Below, one piece after another: positions 15,486 to 23,319 of a stretch of DNA of 64,000 bases; the first letter of the stretch is position 1, and the number at the start of each line of letters is the position of its first letter. The notes beneath the pieces are model-generated. The model ran no database searches. It was not told the origin of the DNA and worked only from the letters and a program-made list of their open reading frames with translations. A program made the position numbers and the translations under genes. Source of the DNA: CAITSH01 sp025356665 (lineage in GTDB: Bacteria; Pseudomonadota; Gammaproteobacteria; Burkholderiales; SG8-39); NCBI GenBank assembly GCA_025356665.1, contig JANXRV010000141.1, forward strand, positions 13,857 through 77,856, in the 5' to 3' direction.

Positions 15486-15532
15486 TTGACACAGATAAGG
15501 TCTTACCCCAATCTGAACCGCTAGCGTAATTA
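15486..15532 (+). promoter_or_regulatory. Candidate promoter and operator upstream of the Bug receptor gene
   Basis: TTGACA at 15486-15491 is a full -35 consensus, but the -10 at a 17-bp distance (CAATCT) is poor. Just downstream is CCGCTAGCGTAATTA (15518-15532) with the palindrome CGCTAGCG. It shares TAGCG and TAATTA with the operator-like site of the divergent dioxygenase/MarR spacer (TTTAGCGCTAATTA), suggesting the same regulator. Confidence 0.45.
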
Positions 15533-15634
15533 TTTTGAGCATAAGCTCCCTCCACTGAAAAAACAGATGGCATGCACGCCATCCGGAGCAGGGTATTGAG
15601 CCCCTGCCATCAAACTCGAATAGGAGCCCGAAAC

Positions 15635-16612
15635 GTGAAACACAGCGCGCATGTCCTGACTTCCCTGCTATTGCTGGCGGCGACCCTCGCGCCCTTGCAG
15701 GCCTGGTCGCAAGCATTCCCGGCAAAGCCCATAAGGATTGTCACGACCTTTGCCCCGGGCAGCGTAATCGACATCACGGCAAGAACGATAGGGCAGCGGC
15801 TGTCAGAGCGTTGGGGCCAAGCGGTGACCATCGAAAACCGGCCGGGCGGCGGCGGTACCGGGACAGTGGGCACTGATTTTGCCGCCAAAAGCCCGGCGGA
15901 CGGTTACACCTGGCTGCTTGCCCCCAACAGCGTCATGATCATCGGCCCTCATCTGGTGAAGGCCCCTTTTGACGTTTTTAAGGACTTCATACCTGTGGGG
16001 CAGGTCGCCACCACACCATTCCTTTTGGTGGTCAGCACGCAGATTCCGGTGCGTACCGTGCAGGAACTCATAGACTACGCCAAAGCGAATCCTGGCAAAC
16101 TCAATTACGGTTCGTCTGGAAACGGATCCCCCCAGCATTTGGGTGGCGAATTGCTTAAGCGCGCCGGTGGCATCGACATGACGCACATACCCTACAAGGG
16201 GGCGGCATTATCCATCACCGATTTGATTGGAGGACGACTACAGGTTTTTGTCGGCGCGGCCGGGTCGCTGTTACCGCACATAAAAGATGGAAAAATAAGG
16301 CTTATAGCCAGTGCCGGCAACAAGCGGCTGGCAAGGTTTCCCGATGTTCCAACAATCGCCGAAACACTCCCAGGAGTCGAGGTCGATGCCTGGTTGGGAC
16401 TATTTCTCCCCACCGGCTCGCCAAAGGAACTCGTGGCTAAAATCAATGCGGATGTCGCCGAGGTATTAAATATCCCGGAAACCCGGACAGCACTGTCCAA
16501 TCAAGGCATAGAAGTCGCCGTTGAGTCGCCGGAGGCACTGGGAACACTGATGCGAAATGACTTCAATCGCTGGGGGCGCGTCATTCGCGAAGCAAACATC
16601 AAAGCCGATTGA
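15635..16612 (+). CDS. Bug-family (TTT) periplasmic solute receptor 1
   Basis: A 325-residue receptor with a clear signal peptide (LTSLLLLAATLAPLQAWSQA) and the family start FPAKPIRIVTTFAPGSVIDITAR. Also present are ENRPGGGGTGTVGTDF and ADGYTWLLAPNS, both typical of tripartite tricarboxylate transporter receptors, which bind carboxylates including aromatic acids. The start is GTG at 15635 with AGGAG 8 bases upstream. Codon use is more A/T-rich than in flanking genes, as for the whole island. No TctA or TctB membrane protein lies nearby. It probably delivers the substrate of the Rieske dioxygenase. Confidence 0.93.
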   Translation: MKHSAHVLTSLLLLAATLAPLQAWSQAFPAKPIRIVTTFAPGSVIDITARTIGQRLSERWGQAVTIENRPGGGGTGTVGTDFAAKSPADGYTWLLAPNSVMIIGPHLVKAPFDVFKDFIPVGQVATTPFLLVVSTQIPVRTVQELIDYAKANPGKLNYGSSGNGSPQHLGGELLKRAGGIDMTHIPYKGAALSITDLIGGRLQVFVGAAGSLLPHIKDGKIRLIASAGNKRLARFPDVPTIAETLPGVEVDAWLGLFLPTGSPKELVAKINADVAEVLNIPETRTALSNQGIEVAVESPEALGTLMRNDFNRWGRVIREANIKAD

Positions 16613-16699
16613 GCCCAGTCCGGCGAAGAACAAGCTTAAAGACAGCATCGGCCTGCGTTCACCCTCAATCCTGTCCGGGCGGCGCAGGCCGGATGCTGA

Positions 16700-17680
16700 C
16701 TAAATGCAGTAAGCGGGCTCCAACTTCAACAAGGCTGCGTCCATAGACCGTGGTGCAGCGCGACTTACGTAATACTCGCTTAGCATTCCATCCGGATCTT
16801 TGAGGAAAAAAGAACGCTTCCAAGGCAGATCTGTTCGCGCCGCAATAGCGTGTCCGGCTACCGCTAACGCACCCTCAGCGGCATCAAGCGCCGCCTCGCC
16901 CGACAGTTCAAAAGCAGCATGGTGATAGCCGGGACGCTCCCCCTTGCAGATGGCCAAGCTGAACGGATACGCACTGTGCGATGCGCCCATAAGAACCACA
17001 TCGCCGCCTGAAAAAGCGCCGACAACGCGTAAGCCGCCCACGGTGGAGTAAAACTCAACCAATCTGGCCACGTCCGCGGAAACGAGCACGGCGTGTGTGA
17101 TTCTTTGCGGCTTTACCGGGGCAGCCTCGACGACACGAATCTCAGGATTGATTTCGTAGCGCCCTTCCGAAAACCCTTCCGTGGACAGCGGATCCCATGC
17201 GGCCGTGATCAAATCCATCGGGCCATGCAGAACTTTGCGCCAATCACGCACCGTGTCACAGTAAAACTCGACGACGTTTTTATCCGGATCAGTCATATAA
17301 ACACTATGTGCAACCTGATGATCCACTGTCATATCAACGGCTATGTTGTGGGCCTTTAGCGCCTTGTAGGCACGGACCAGCGAAGCCTCGTTCTCAAGCT
17401 CCCAAGCCAAGTGATTCAGTCCGGCCGCAAAGCCGATTCCCGGCGGCAATTGCAACAGCCCGTCACGCCCGTAGCGGGCTTTGCCATCGGTTTTTTCAAT
17501 CATCCCCAGATCATGCGGCGTGTGGCCCGTTCCCAGGAAGGTCGCCACCAGGCCGGGCTCGGTGAATTCAACCGTTAGCCCGCATACTTCATTATAAAAA
17601 AGCTCGGACGTTTTTAGATCACTCACCCACAAATTGACATGGCCCAGCCGGCGTGGCTGAAAAAATTCGGTTTCTGACAT
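16700..17680 (-). CDS. Two-domain VOC protein, extradiol-dioxygenase-like
   Basis: About 326 residues with two vicinal-oxygen-chelate domains. The first has LGHVNLWVSDL, LNHLAWELE and NVVEFYCDT. The second has THAVLVSADV, GYHHAAFELSG and SEYYVS. Each therefore shows the His-His-Glu pattern that binds iron or manganese in catechol 2,3-dioxygenase-type enzymes. Ring cleavage of the diol made by the neighbouring Rieske system is the natural guess, but glyoxalase-like roles remain possible. Start: the ATG at 17680 fits GTGGGAAAC upstream. An in-frame GTG at 17695 would add five residues. It is on the same strand as the dioxygenase genes, 101 bp after them. Confidence 0.85.
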   Translation of the reverse strand: MSETEFFQPRRLGHVNLWVSDLKTSELFYNEVCGLTVEFTEPGLVATFLGTGHTPHDLGMIEKTDGKARYGRDGLLQLPPGIGFAAGLNHLAWELENEASLVRAYKALKAHNIAVDMTVDHQVAHSVYMTDPDKNVVEFYCDTVRDWRKVLHGPMDLITAAWDPLSTEGFSEGRYEINPEIRVVEAAPVKPQRITHAVLVSADVARLVEFYSTVGGLRVVGAFSGGDVVLMGASHSAYPFSLAICKGERPGYHHAAFELSGEAALDAAEGALAVAGHAIAARTDLPWKRSFFLKDPDGMLSEYYVSRAAPRSMDAALLKLEPAYCI

Positions 17681-17749
17681 GTTTCCCACATTCACCCCCG
17701 GGTGTTTGTAAAATTCAAAAATAGCCTAGCCGCAGTGGACGCCACATTG

Positions 17750-17779
17750 CAAGTACGGACACAGTACAAGTACGGATAC
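17750..17779. repeat. 17-bp imperfect direct repeat upstream of the VOC gene
   Basis: CAAGTACGGACACAGTA at 17750-17766 is followed at once by CAAGTACGGATACATTC. The pair lies between the beta-subunit stop codon and the VOC gene start (minus strand), about 70 bp before the latter. Confidence 0.65.
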
Positions 17780-17781
17780 AT

Positions 17782-18294
17782 TCAGAACCAGATCGACAAG
17801 GAAGGAAACATGTCCTCTGAATTCACCAACAGTGCGGTCTTCGCCACGATTCGCAGTCCGGCCTCGGTTCTGCGCAGGCTGTAAACATAAGTCCCTGCGT
17901 ACATATGCTGCCCCTGCGTTAAGCGAAATTCAAACAGCGCAAAATTACAACGGAACTTGATAAGGCCATTCCCATCCGCCTCAAAGTCGCGAAAATTCGA
18001 AACCATATGGACGGTACGTGAAGGCGGATCCTGAACATGAATGCGCGGATGGCGCAAACGGTTGGCCCGCAGCTTCATGGTGCGCACGTCATCATAAAAC
18101 AAGGAAACATGGTCAAGCGGACTGGCCTGATCTGCGGCAACGGGTGCCCAGTAAAAACCGTCCTCGGCAAACAGTGCGATCCAATCCTCGAAGCGACGCT
18201 GGTCAAGGCAGTCCAGCTCGGCATGAACAAAGGCCGCAATGTCATCGACCCGGACCCTATCTGCGTCCTTACCCTGCGTTTTCACATTAGTCAC
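17782..18294 (-). CDS. Aromatic-ring-hydroxylating dioxygenase, beta subunit
   Basis: The 170-residue product matches the small structural subunit of Rieske dioxygenases (NTF2-like fold). Visible features are ELDCLDQRRFEDWIALFAED near the N-terminus, GFYWAPV, and the C-terminal GTYVYSLRRTEAGLRIVAKT. The frame is open well upstream, but a GTG at 18294 directly after the alpha-subunit stop gives the normal family length. A second GTG at 18285 is also possible. It forms the alpha3-beta3 type terminal oxygenase with the upstream gene. Translational coupling with the alpha subunit is expected. Confidence 0.85.
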   Translation of the reverse strand: MTNVKTQGKDADRVRVDDIAAFVHAELDCLDQRRFEDWIALFAEDGFYWAPVAADQASPLDHVSLFYDDVRTMKLRANRLRHPRIHVQDPPSRTVHMVSNFRDFEADGNGLIKFRCNFALFEFRLTQGQHMYAGTYVYSLRRTEAGLRIVAKTALLVNSEDMFPSLSIWF

Positions 18295-18295
18295 G

Positions 18296-19636
18296 TCAAG
18301 CCACCTGCTCTTTCCAATCGACCATGTACTTAACCCAGGCCCGATGTTGGTTACGAATGCCAGCCTCGGTGAACTGGGGCCCGAGCATTCCGCCACGCTC
18401 TTTATCAGGCACATCGCGATCAATCGCGCGTTGTATCCGAATCCAATCCTCACCCTGACTTTGCAATCCGGCCTGGATGCGCTCAAAGGCCTCGACATCA
18501 TCGGTTTGTGCAAGCGAGGAGCATGAGTGCGTCAGATTGAGCAGCCGCACGGTGTCATTGAACATCTGCTCCGGCGCACCTTTCAGCCGGATTGGAAATA
18601 TCTGCACCTCGGTCAGGTCAACGCTGATAGGACGCACGATCCGAATGGCCTGTGCCAGTATATGCAAGTCAAAATTGGGGAAGAAAAACGCCAGATGCCG
18701 CTTGTGGGTCAGCAAGTCTCGCGTACGATCCACCCCGTTTATCCGCTCCAGATCGGAGCGGTATGCGTCAAATGCCTCGCCGCCCTGGTCGCCATCGGTT
18801 GACTGGGCACCACAGGCATTGTGCCCCCACGGGAACCACCATTGCCCCTTCGATTCTGTGCCGGGGGAGCCGTCCTTGTTCAGCATTTTTATCCGCGTGC
18901 CTTTTTCGCCCGGGCGCCTACTAAACTGATAGCCGTCCGGCGTGACGGATGACTCGTGGCTAAAGGGCGCGTGGTACTGATCCGCAAGATTTTCTATCTG
19001 ATGCTTCCAGTTCCCCCTGAAATAGTACCGGTGCATGCCGCCCAAAACCTCGAGCTCTCCGACCGGAGAGCGATCGGCGATCTCATCCATGGCAAAGCGC
19101 GCGTCCCCCAGATGCTCCTGAAGGGAGGGGCCCTGCGCCGTCATTCTGGCGAACACAAAGCCACGATACAACTCCACGCAGGGCAGACTCGCCATTCCGC
19201 GTGAGCGATCTTTCAGATCGAAATCCGCGGGGAACCCGTCCTGAAGGGGAACACTAGCAAGGCTGCCGTCAATGTTATAAGTCCAACTGTGATACATGCA
19301 ACGAAACCGCTTGTTGTTTCCGCGAGCCGTATTCACCACCTTCGCGCCGCGGTGACCGCATCGGTTATGCAACACGTGCACCCGCCCGTCTTCTGCGCGC
19401 GCCATGATTACCGGAGACCGTCCCAGTGTCGTGCAGAAGAAATCCCCGGCGGCGGGCACCTGACTCTCGTGCCCCACTAACAGCCACGCCCGCCCGAAGA
19501 TTCTCTCAATCTCGAGTTCAAATACAGACTCATCAAGGTAAATCCGGCGATGAACGCGATCGGCCTCGACAAGCGCGCGCAAATCCGCATCGATATCGGC
19601 AGGTGATGCGCGTCTCATTTTCTCCACGTCGGTCAC
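18296..19636 (-). CDS. Aromatic-ring-hydroxylating dioxygenase, alpha subunit (Rieske)
   Basis: The 446-residue catalytic subunit has an N-terminal Rieske [2Fe-2S] site, C-x-H in NRCGHRGAKV and C-x2-H in FRCMYHSWTY, 17 residues apart. The mononuclear iron site follows in NLADQYHAPFSHESS with two histidines and the bridging aspartate (D-x2-H-x4-H). It should cis-dihydroxylate an aromatic ring. Similarity to benzoate/anthranilate/terephthalate-type oxygenases is visible but does not fix the substrate. The start is GTG with AAGGAGG five bases upstream. No ferredoxin or reductase gene lies in the window, so electrons must come from elsewhere. Confidence 0.93.
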   Translation of the reverse strand: MTDVEKMRRASPADIDADLRALVEADRVHRRIYLDESVFELEIERIFGRAWLLVGHESQVPAAGDFFCTTLGRSPVIMARAEDGRVHVLHNRCGHRGAKVVNTARGNNKRFRCMYHSWTYNIDGSLASVPLQDGFPADFDLKDRSRGMASLPCVELYRGFVFARMTAQGPSLQEHLGDARFAMDEIADRSPVGELEVLGGMHRYYFRGNWKHQIENLADQYHAPFSHESSVTPDGYQFSRRPGEKGTRIKMLNKDGSPGTESKGQWWFPWGHNACGAQSTDGDQGGEAFDAYRSDLERINGVDRTRDLLTHKRHLAFFFPNFDLHILAQAIRIVRPISVDLTEVQIFPIRLKGAPEQMFNDTVRLLNLTHSCSSLAQTDDVEAFERIQAGLQSQGEDWIRIQRAIDRDVPDKERGGMLGPQFTEAGIRNQHRAWVKYMVDWKEQVA

Positions 19637-19682
19637 GACGCCTCCTTGCAGATGGAAGTCAGGTGTTAAGATAAACGTAAAA

Positions 19683-19744
19683 TAGCGTAAGAAAATATAC
19701 CGCTAACTCAAAAAGATCATGGTTTAGCGCTAATTAAATGTCAA
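19683..19744 (-). promoter_or_regulatory. Dioxygenase promoter with palindromic operator in the spacer
   Basis: Reading the minus strand, TTGACA (19744-19739) and CATGAT (19721-19716) are separated by exactly 17 bp. The spacer contains a perfect palindrome, TTAGCGCTAA (19724-19733). A second, wider inverted pair with the same half site (TAGCG at 19683-19687 and CGCTA at 19701-19705) lies downstream of the promoter. This is the arrangement expected for repression by the divergent MarR protein. Confidence 0.65.
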
Positions 19745-19822
19745 TACATATATCACCAGCACAGCGGGGTCGGATTAATAACGCCAATCAAATGAACGCC
19801 CGCCCACCCCGCCCAAGCTCCA

Positions 19823-20371
19823 ATGACGCCTAAAAAACCGGCGCGCGCCACAAAGCAGTCCGGCAGACTCGTTGCGCCAGAGCGCAAGCGCAAGACAAGC
19901 GCACAAAAACCAGCCGCTCCCAATATGGCCAAGGCAAATGTCTCGGAGCATATTCATGACAATCCGGGTTTCCTGATGGCCAGCACGGTATTCCGGCTGG
20001 ATCAGGAGTTGCGCAACACCATACTTCGCAAGCTCGATATCAGCTACACACACTTTCGCTTAATGCAGGTGATCTATGCCGGGGAACCCAAAACCGTGGG
20101 CGAGATCAGCAAGATGATTGTCGTCTCACCTGCAGTGCTCAGTCGCGTTATCGACCAAATGGAGGGCCGCGGCCTTGTCGAGCGACGGACGGATCACGCG
20201 GACAACCGGTTTGTAAATGTCGGCCTGACGCAAAACGGTCGGACAATCTACGAAAAGGCGTGGCAACCGGCACAATCTTTGTTGGCCAGAGCCACCTCTG
20301 CACTGAGCGCGCAAGAAAAGCGCTCCTTGTTGAAGATATTACGAAAAATAAACCAACCCTCGGATTGGTAG
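19823..20371 (+). CDS. MarR-family transcriptional regulator
   Basis: A 182-residue regulator with a basic, probably disordered N-terminal extension of about 35 residues (rich in K, R, A, P) before the winged-helix domain. MarR traits are THFRLMQVIYAGEPKTVGEI, the recognition helix region VVSPAVLSRVIDQMEGRGLV, and the wing ERRTDHADNRFVNVGLT with the conserved D-x-R. MarR proteins usually repress a divergent operon until an aromatic ligand binds. Here that operon is the Rieske dioxygenase, with a palindrome in its promoter. An internal ATG at 19925 would remove most of the extension and is an alternative start. Confidence 0.9.
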   Translation: MTPKKPARATKQSGRLVAPERKRKTSAQKPAAPNMAKANVSEHIHDNPGFLMASTVFRLDQELRNTILRKLDISYTHFRLMQVIYAGEPKTVGEISKMIVVSPAVLSRVIDQMEGRGLVERRTDHADNRFVNVGLTQNGRTIYEKAWQPAQSLLARATSALSAQEKRSLLKILRKINQPSDW

Positions 20372-20638
20372 CAACGCCCCTCTGCCAATCTGGATAGTGC
20401 CAAACGGCCGGATCGCCGGGTTACTCCAACGGCGATTCTCGCTCCGGCGGCATTAAGTTCGTCCACATCCCCCACACAAATAGCAGAAGCTTGTGGAACT
20501 GGGACAACGCGGACTGAGAAGACTTACTATCACACAACGGAAGCGAAAATGATCACCAATGCACTGCCACAGTTTGAGTATAAGGACGGACGGGGCCAGA
20601 GTGATCTTTAAATTATTTCAAAACATATTAAATATTTA

Positions 20639-20737
20639 ATGAAAAAAATTTACCTTATAGGCTTCCTGCTTAGTTTTACTGAGTTAGCAATGGCACAAGA
20701 AAATTCTGACACGCATATCGATATTAAGGCCGAATAA
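20639..20737 (+). pseudogene. Truncated AT-rich secretory ORF (signal peptide only)
   Basis: The ATG at 20639 opens 32 codons with a typical Sec signal peptide (basic MKKIYL, hydrophobic core, likely cleavage after LAMA) and stops at 20735-20737. Base composition is strikingly A/T-rich, and it ends exactly where the sequence becomes GC-rich. It looks like the 5' end of an imported exported-protein gene cut by a rearrangement. Confidence 0.5.
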
Positions 20738-21151
20738 GGCGGCCTCCCGGCGCAGCCACCCTCTCCCCCCGTCTGAGCTATCCAACGCGCTGCGTTGGCG
20801 GCGCGACAATCTGCGCGCCTTCCTGTGCCCGCGTTCCTGCGCGACTGGCTGCGCTTTGTGGCGCCGGACACCTTCGAAGCGTGCGCAGCCAATGCCACCA
20901 TCCTGGTGAACGCCAGACACCAGCCCTCTTCTTTGCAATGACGACTGCCACGCGCTGCGTTTATAGGGCCATCCGCGCAAGGATTTGAGCGTTAAAACCG
21001 AACGGCAGGAGCGCGCCACAGAGGCCTTCGCCACCGCAGCCAGCCAGCGCGACGCGGGGCCGCACTAACAGACCCTGCATGCCGGGCGCGGGCAAGCGCG
21101 GCTTGGCGATCTTCCCCCGGCCTGTGCGCCATTCGGGTGGCTGGGCTGCAA

Positions 21152-21187
21152 TGCCAACAGTGCCAACAATGCCAACAGTGCCAATCC
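21152..21187. repeat. 9-bp tandem repeat, four units
   Basis: TGCCAACAG, TGCCAACAA, TGCCAACAG and TGCCAATCC begin at 21152, 21161, 21170 and 21179. They lie about 215 bp upstream of the first pilus gene. Confidence 0.8.
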
Positions 21188-21401
21188 GGATTAAGTTTCG
21201 TTAACGCGTCGGATTTTCAATCGCTTTGGCTCACCCTAGACATTGATGTGCTTGGCTTCGGCCGGCTGGCGTCTGCAGACGCTGCAACTGCTTATGAAGA
21301 CGGGGCGAAAAAACCGGGCCCCGATAAGCGGCGGTTGGGGTTTCTTGGCGCCGGCGAGAAGTGCGTGAATAAACAGATGGACTTAATTTCTGCGATGACT
21401 G

Positions 21402-21998
21402 ATGCCTTCATTTGACCACCTGAAACCTGCTCTTGCCCCACCCCAAAGAAAAGGCGTTTGCGCGCAGGCTGTGCGTGGTGTAACGCTGATCGAGTTGCTC
21501 GTCGTCATGGCGATTATCGGCGTGTTGTTGAGCGTAGGCGTGCCATCGTATCGCTCGTTTTCGAACAACAGCCGTATCTCCGGCGCGATCAACGCCTTGC
21601 TCGGGGACTTGCAATTTACCCGCGCAGAGGCGAACAAGCGCGGCTCGTTTGTTACCGCCTGCGCCTCGGTCTCGGGCAGCACCTGCAGCGCCAGTACCAG
21701 TTGGGATACGGGCTGGATCGTGTTTGTCGACAACAACAACAACGGCGCGGTAGACGCGGGCGAGGTTATTTTGCGGCTAAAAGCCGCCTTTTCCACCACC
21801 GATAGCGCTGTTGCCGATTCAGGCGTAGCAAGAATCACCTTTAATCGCGAAGCCTTCATCAGCGGCCTTCCCGCCGATCCAGTTACGATTACGTTCAAGC
21901 CGATCAACCCCATTGACCCCACCTGGACGCGCTGCCTCGCGGTTGGCCAGATGGGTCGCATGACTGTCCAAAAATCGGGTACAGGAGTGTGTTTGTGA
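21402..21998 (+). CDS. fimT: Type IV minor pilin FimT/GspH-like
   Basis: A 198-residue prepilin with a 26-residue leader ending RG, followed by the class III methylated N-terminus VTLIELLVVMAIIGVLLSVG (Glu5 present). PilD would cleave before the first residue. The region LLGDLQFTRAEANKRG and a Cys pair later in the protein are typical of FimT/FimU. Minor pilins of this type prime pilus assembly at the inner membrane and sit in the tip complex under PilY1. It is the first gene of a tightly packed operon through PilE. Confidence 0.88.
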   Translation: MPSFDHLKPALAPPQRKGVCAQAVRGVTLIELLVVMAIIGVLLSVGVPSYRSFSNNSRISGAINALLGDLQFTRAEANKRGSFVTACASVSGSTCSASTSWDTGWIVFVDNNNNGAVDAGEVILRLKAAFSTTDSAVADSGVARITFNREAFISGLPADPVTITFKPINPIDPTWTRCLAVGQMGRMTVQKSGTGVCL

Positions 21999-22540
21999 GG
22001 CCAGCGGGTGCCGGCCAGCGGCGCGCGGGTTTCAGCCTGATCGAGGTCATGATCACGCTGGCCATCACGGCGGTTGGTTTGCTCGGGGTGGCCAAGATGC
22101 AGGCGCTGGCGATTGGCAATACCAAAACGGCCGGATCGCGCGCCCTCGCCGCCATACACGCGGCAGGCATGGCGTCCGCCATGCACGCCAACAAGGCTTA
22201 CTGGGCGGCCCGATTGGCCCCGGCCAATGTGAGTGTAAACGTCGGCGCCAGTGTGCTCAGCGACGCAACACTACAGGCCCAGAGCACTGACTGCGTAAGC
22301 AGCAATTGCACGCCGGTGCAAATGGCGGCCTATGACTTGAAGCTATGGGGCGCTGCGTTGACCCGGCAGTTGCCCGGGGGCACCGCAGCCCTTGCTTGCC
22401 CTGTTGTTGTGTCACCGACCCAAGTCGAATGCACGCTCACCGTGAGCTGGAGTGAAAGACATGTCGGTGTTAACCCCGCCATTCTCGATGCGGCCAAGCA
22501 AGAGACCACGCAGAGCCTGGTGCTATTGGTGCAGCCATGA
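21995..22540 (+). CDS. pilV: Type IV pilus minor pilin PilV
   Basis: A 181-residue prepilin whose leader ends AG before FSLIEVMITLAITAVGLLGV, with Glu5 conserved. The following AKMQALAIGNTKTAGSRALA matches PilV. Four later cysteines may form disulfides. Of two in-frame GTG codons, the one at 21995 overlaps the FimT stop (GTGA) and lies 7 bases after AGGAG, so it is preferred over 21989. It is part of the priming and tip complex with FimT, PilW, PilX and PilY1. Confidence 0.87.
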   Translation: MRPAGAGQRRAGFSLIEVMITLAITAVGLLGVAKMQALAIGNTKTAGSRALAAIHAAGMASAMHANKAYWAARLAPANVSVNVGASVLSDATLQAQSTDCVSSNCTPVQMAAYDLKLWGAALTRQLPGGTAALACPVVVSPTQVECTLTVSWSERHVGVNPAILDAAKQETTQSLVLLVQP

Positions 22541-22620
22541 CGCCAAGGCTGACAGCTGTGACTCCAAGGCGAACAGCCGTGACTTCAAGGCGAACAGCCG
22601 TGACTTCAAGACTGCATGCA
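22537..22620. repeat. 21-bp tandem repeat encoding the PilW leader
   Basis: Four 21-bp units start at 22537, 22558, 22579 and 22600. The second and third differ at one base only (GTGACTCCAAGG versus GTGACTTCAAGG). The first unit begins with the PilW start codon, so the array is translated as a seven-residue repeat of the form V-T-(P/S)-R-R-T-A. Confidence 0.9.
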
Positions 22621-23319
22621 AAGCACGCATGGCGCAGGCAAGATGGCCTGACCATGATAGAGATCATGATCAGCCTGAGCATTGCGCTGTTCCTGATGAC
22701 CGGTTTGTTTGCATTGTTTCTGTCGACCAAGCAGAACTCCGTGGCGCAAAGCGCCCTGTCCCAGTTGCAAGATGACCAGCGCATGGCCATGAACCTGTTG
22801 GCCATCATCATCCAGCAGGCCGGTTACTTTCCCAACCCTCAAACCTCCACCCTGGCGACGGCTTTGCCGGTGGATGCCACGTTTTTGGGCGAGGGGCAAT
22901 CGGTGTTTGGCACAGTCACAGTCGGTGCGACGCAGCAGATTAGCATTCGCTTTGTCGCCGCTGCATCGGCTGCGGATTTCAGCATGAATTGCAATGGCGG
23001 TTCAAATTCCACCGGGGCCGATCTCACCTATGTCAATACGTTTGCGATTGTGTCCAACGAGCTTACCTGCCAGGTAAACGCCGGCGCCGCACGATCGTTA
23101 GTGGCGGGGATTAGTGCACTGACCGCCCAATATGGCGTAGACCCGGATGCCACGGGCTCTGTCAGCCAGTATCTTAATCCCGAGCAAATGACGACCGCGC
23201 TTTGGCAGAGCGTGCGCTCTGTTCGCGTGACCTTGACCTTCTTGAATCCCCTGGCCGGCCAGCCCGGACAACTGCCCATTGAGTTTAGCCGGGTCATCAA
23301 CGTGCAAAGCAGAACATGA
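22537..23319 (+). CDS. pilW: Type IV pilus minor pilin PilW
   Basis: The 260-residue prepilin has its methylation segment at LTMIEIMISLSIALFLMTGL after a G at residue 37. Stretches such as NSVAQSALSQLQDDQRMAMN and the C-terminal AGQPGQLPIEFSRVINVQSR agree with PilW. The start ATG overlaps the PilV stop (ATGA). The leader is abnormally long, and its first 28 residues are a heptad repeat from a 21-bp tandem duplication, with strong positive charge. Cleavage by PilD removes it, so changes in repeat number would alter export rather than the mature pilin. Confidence 0.87.
   Translation: MTPRLTAVTPRRTAVTSRRTAVTSRLHAKHAWRRQDGLTMIEIMISLSIALFLMTGLFALFLSTKQNSVAQSALSQLQDDQRMAMNLLAIIIQQAGYFPNPQTSTLATALPVDATFLGEGQSVFGTVTVGATQQISIRFVAAASAADFSMNCNGGSNSTGADLTYVNTFAIVSNELTCQVNAGAARSLVAGISALTAQYGVDPDATGSVSQYLNPEQMTTALWQSVRSVRVTLTFLNPLAGQPGQLPIEFSRVINVQSRT

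Larger units (their letters stand above)
20372..21401. other. One-kilobase region without an intact gene
   Basis: No convincing complete gene is present between the MarR and FimT genes. The first part (20540-20740) is AT-rich with two tiny ORFs. The second (20745-21120) is GC-rich and looks degenerate: short frames such as AFLRDWLRFVAPDTFEAC break after a few dozen codons. A 9-bp repeat follows at 21152, then about 210 bp of probable pilus promoter region. I could not name the degenerate gene. Confidence 0.6.

Noticed and set aside
20549..20611. 20-codon ORF starting at 20549
   Set aside because: Too short, no Shine-Dalgarno of quality and no neighbours that would explain a leader peptide.
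21190..21400. Sigma-54 promoter before the pilus operon
   Set aside because: I looked for GG-N10-GC with the usual context. The best candidate has a spacing of 11 and poor flanks, so it is not reported.
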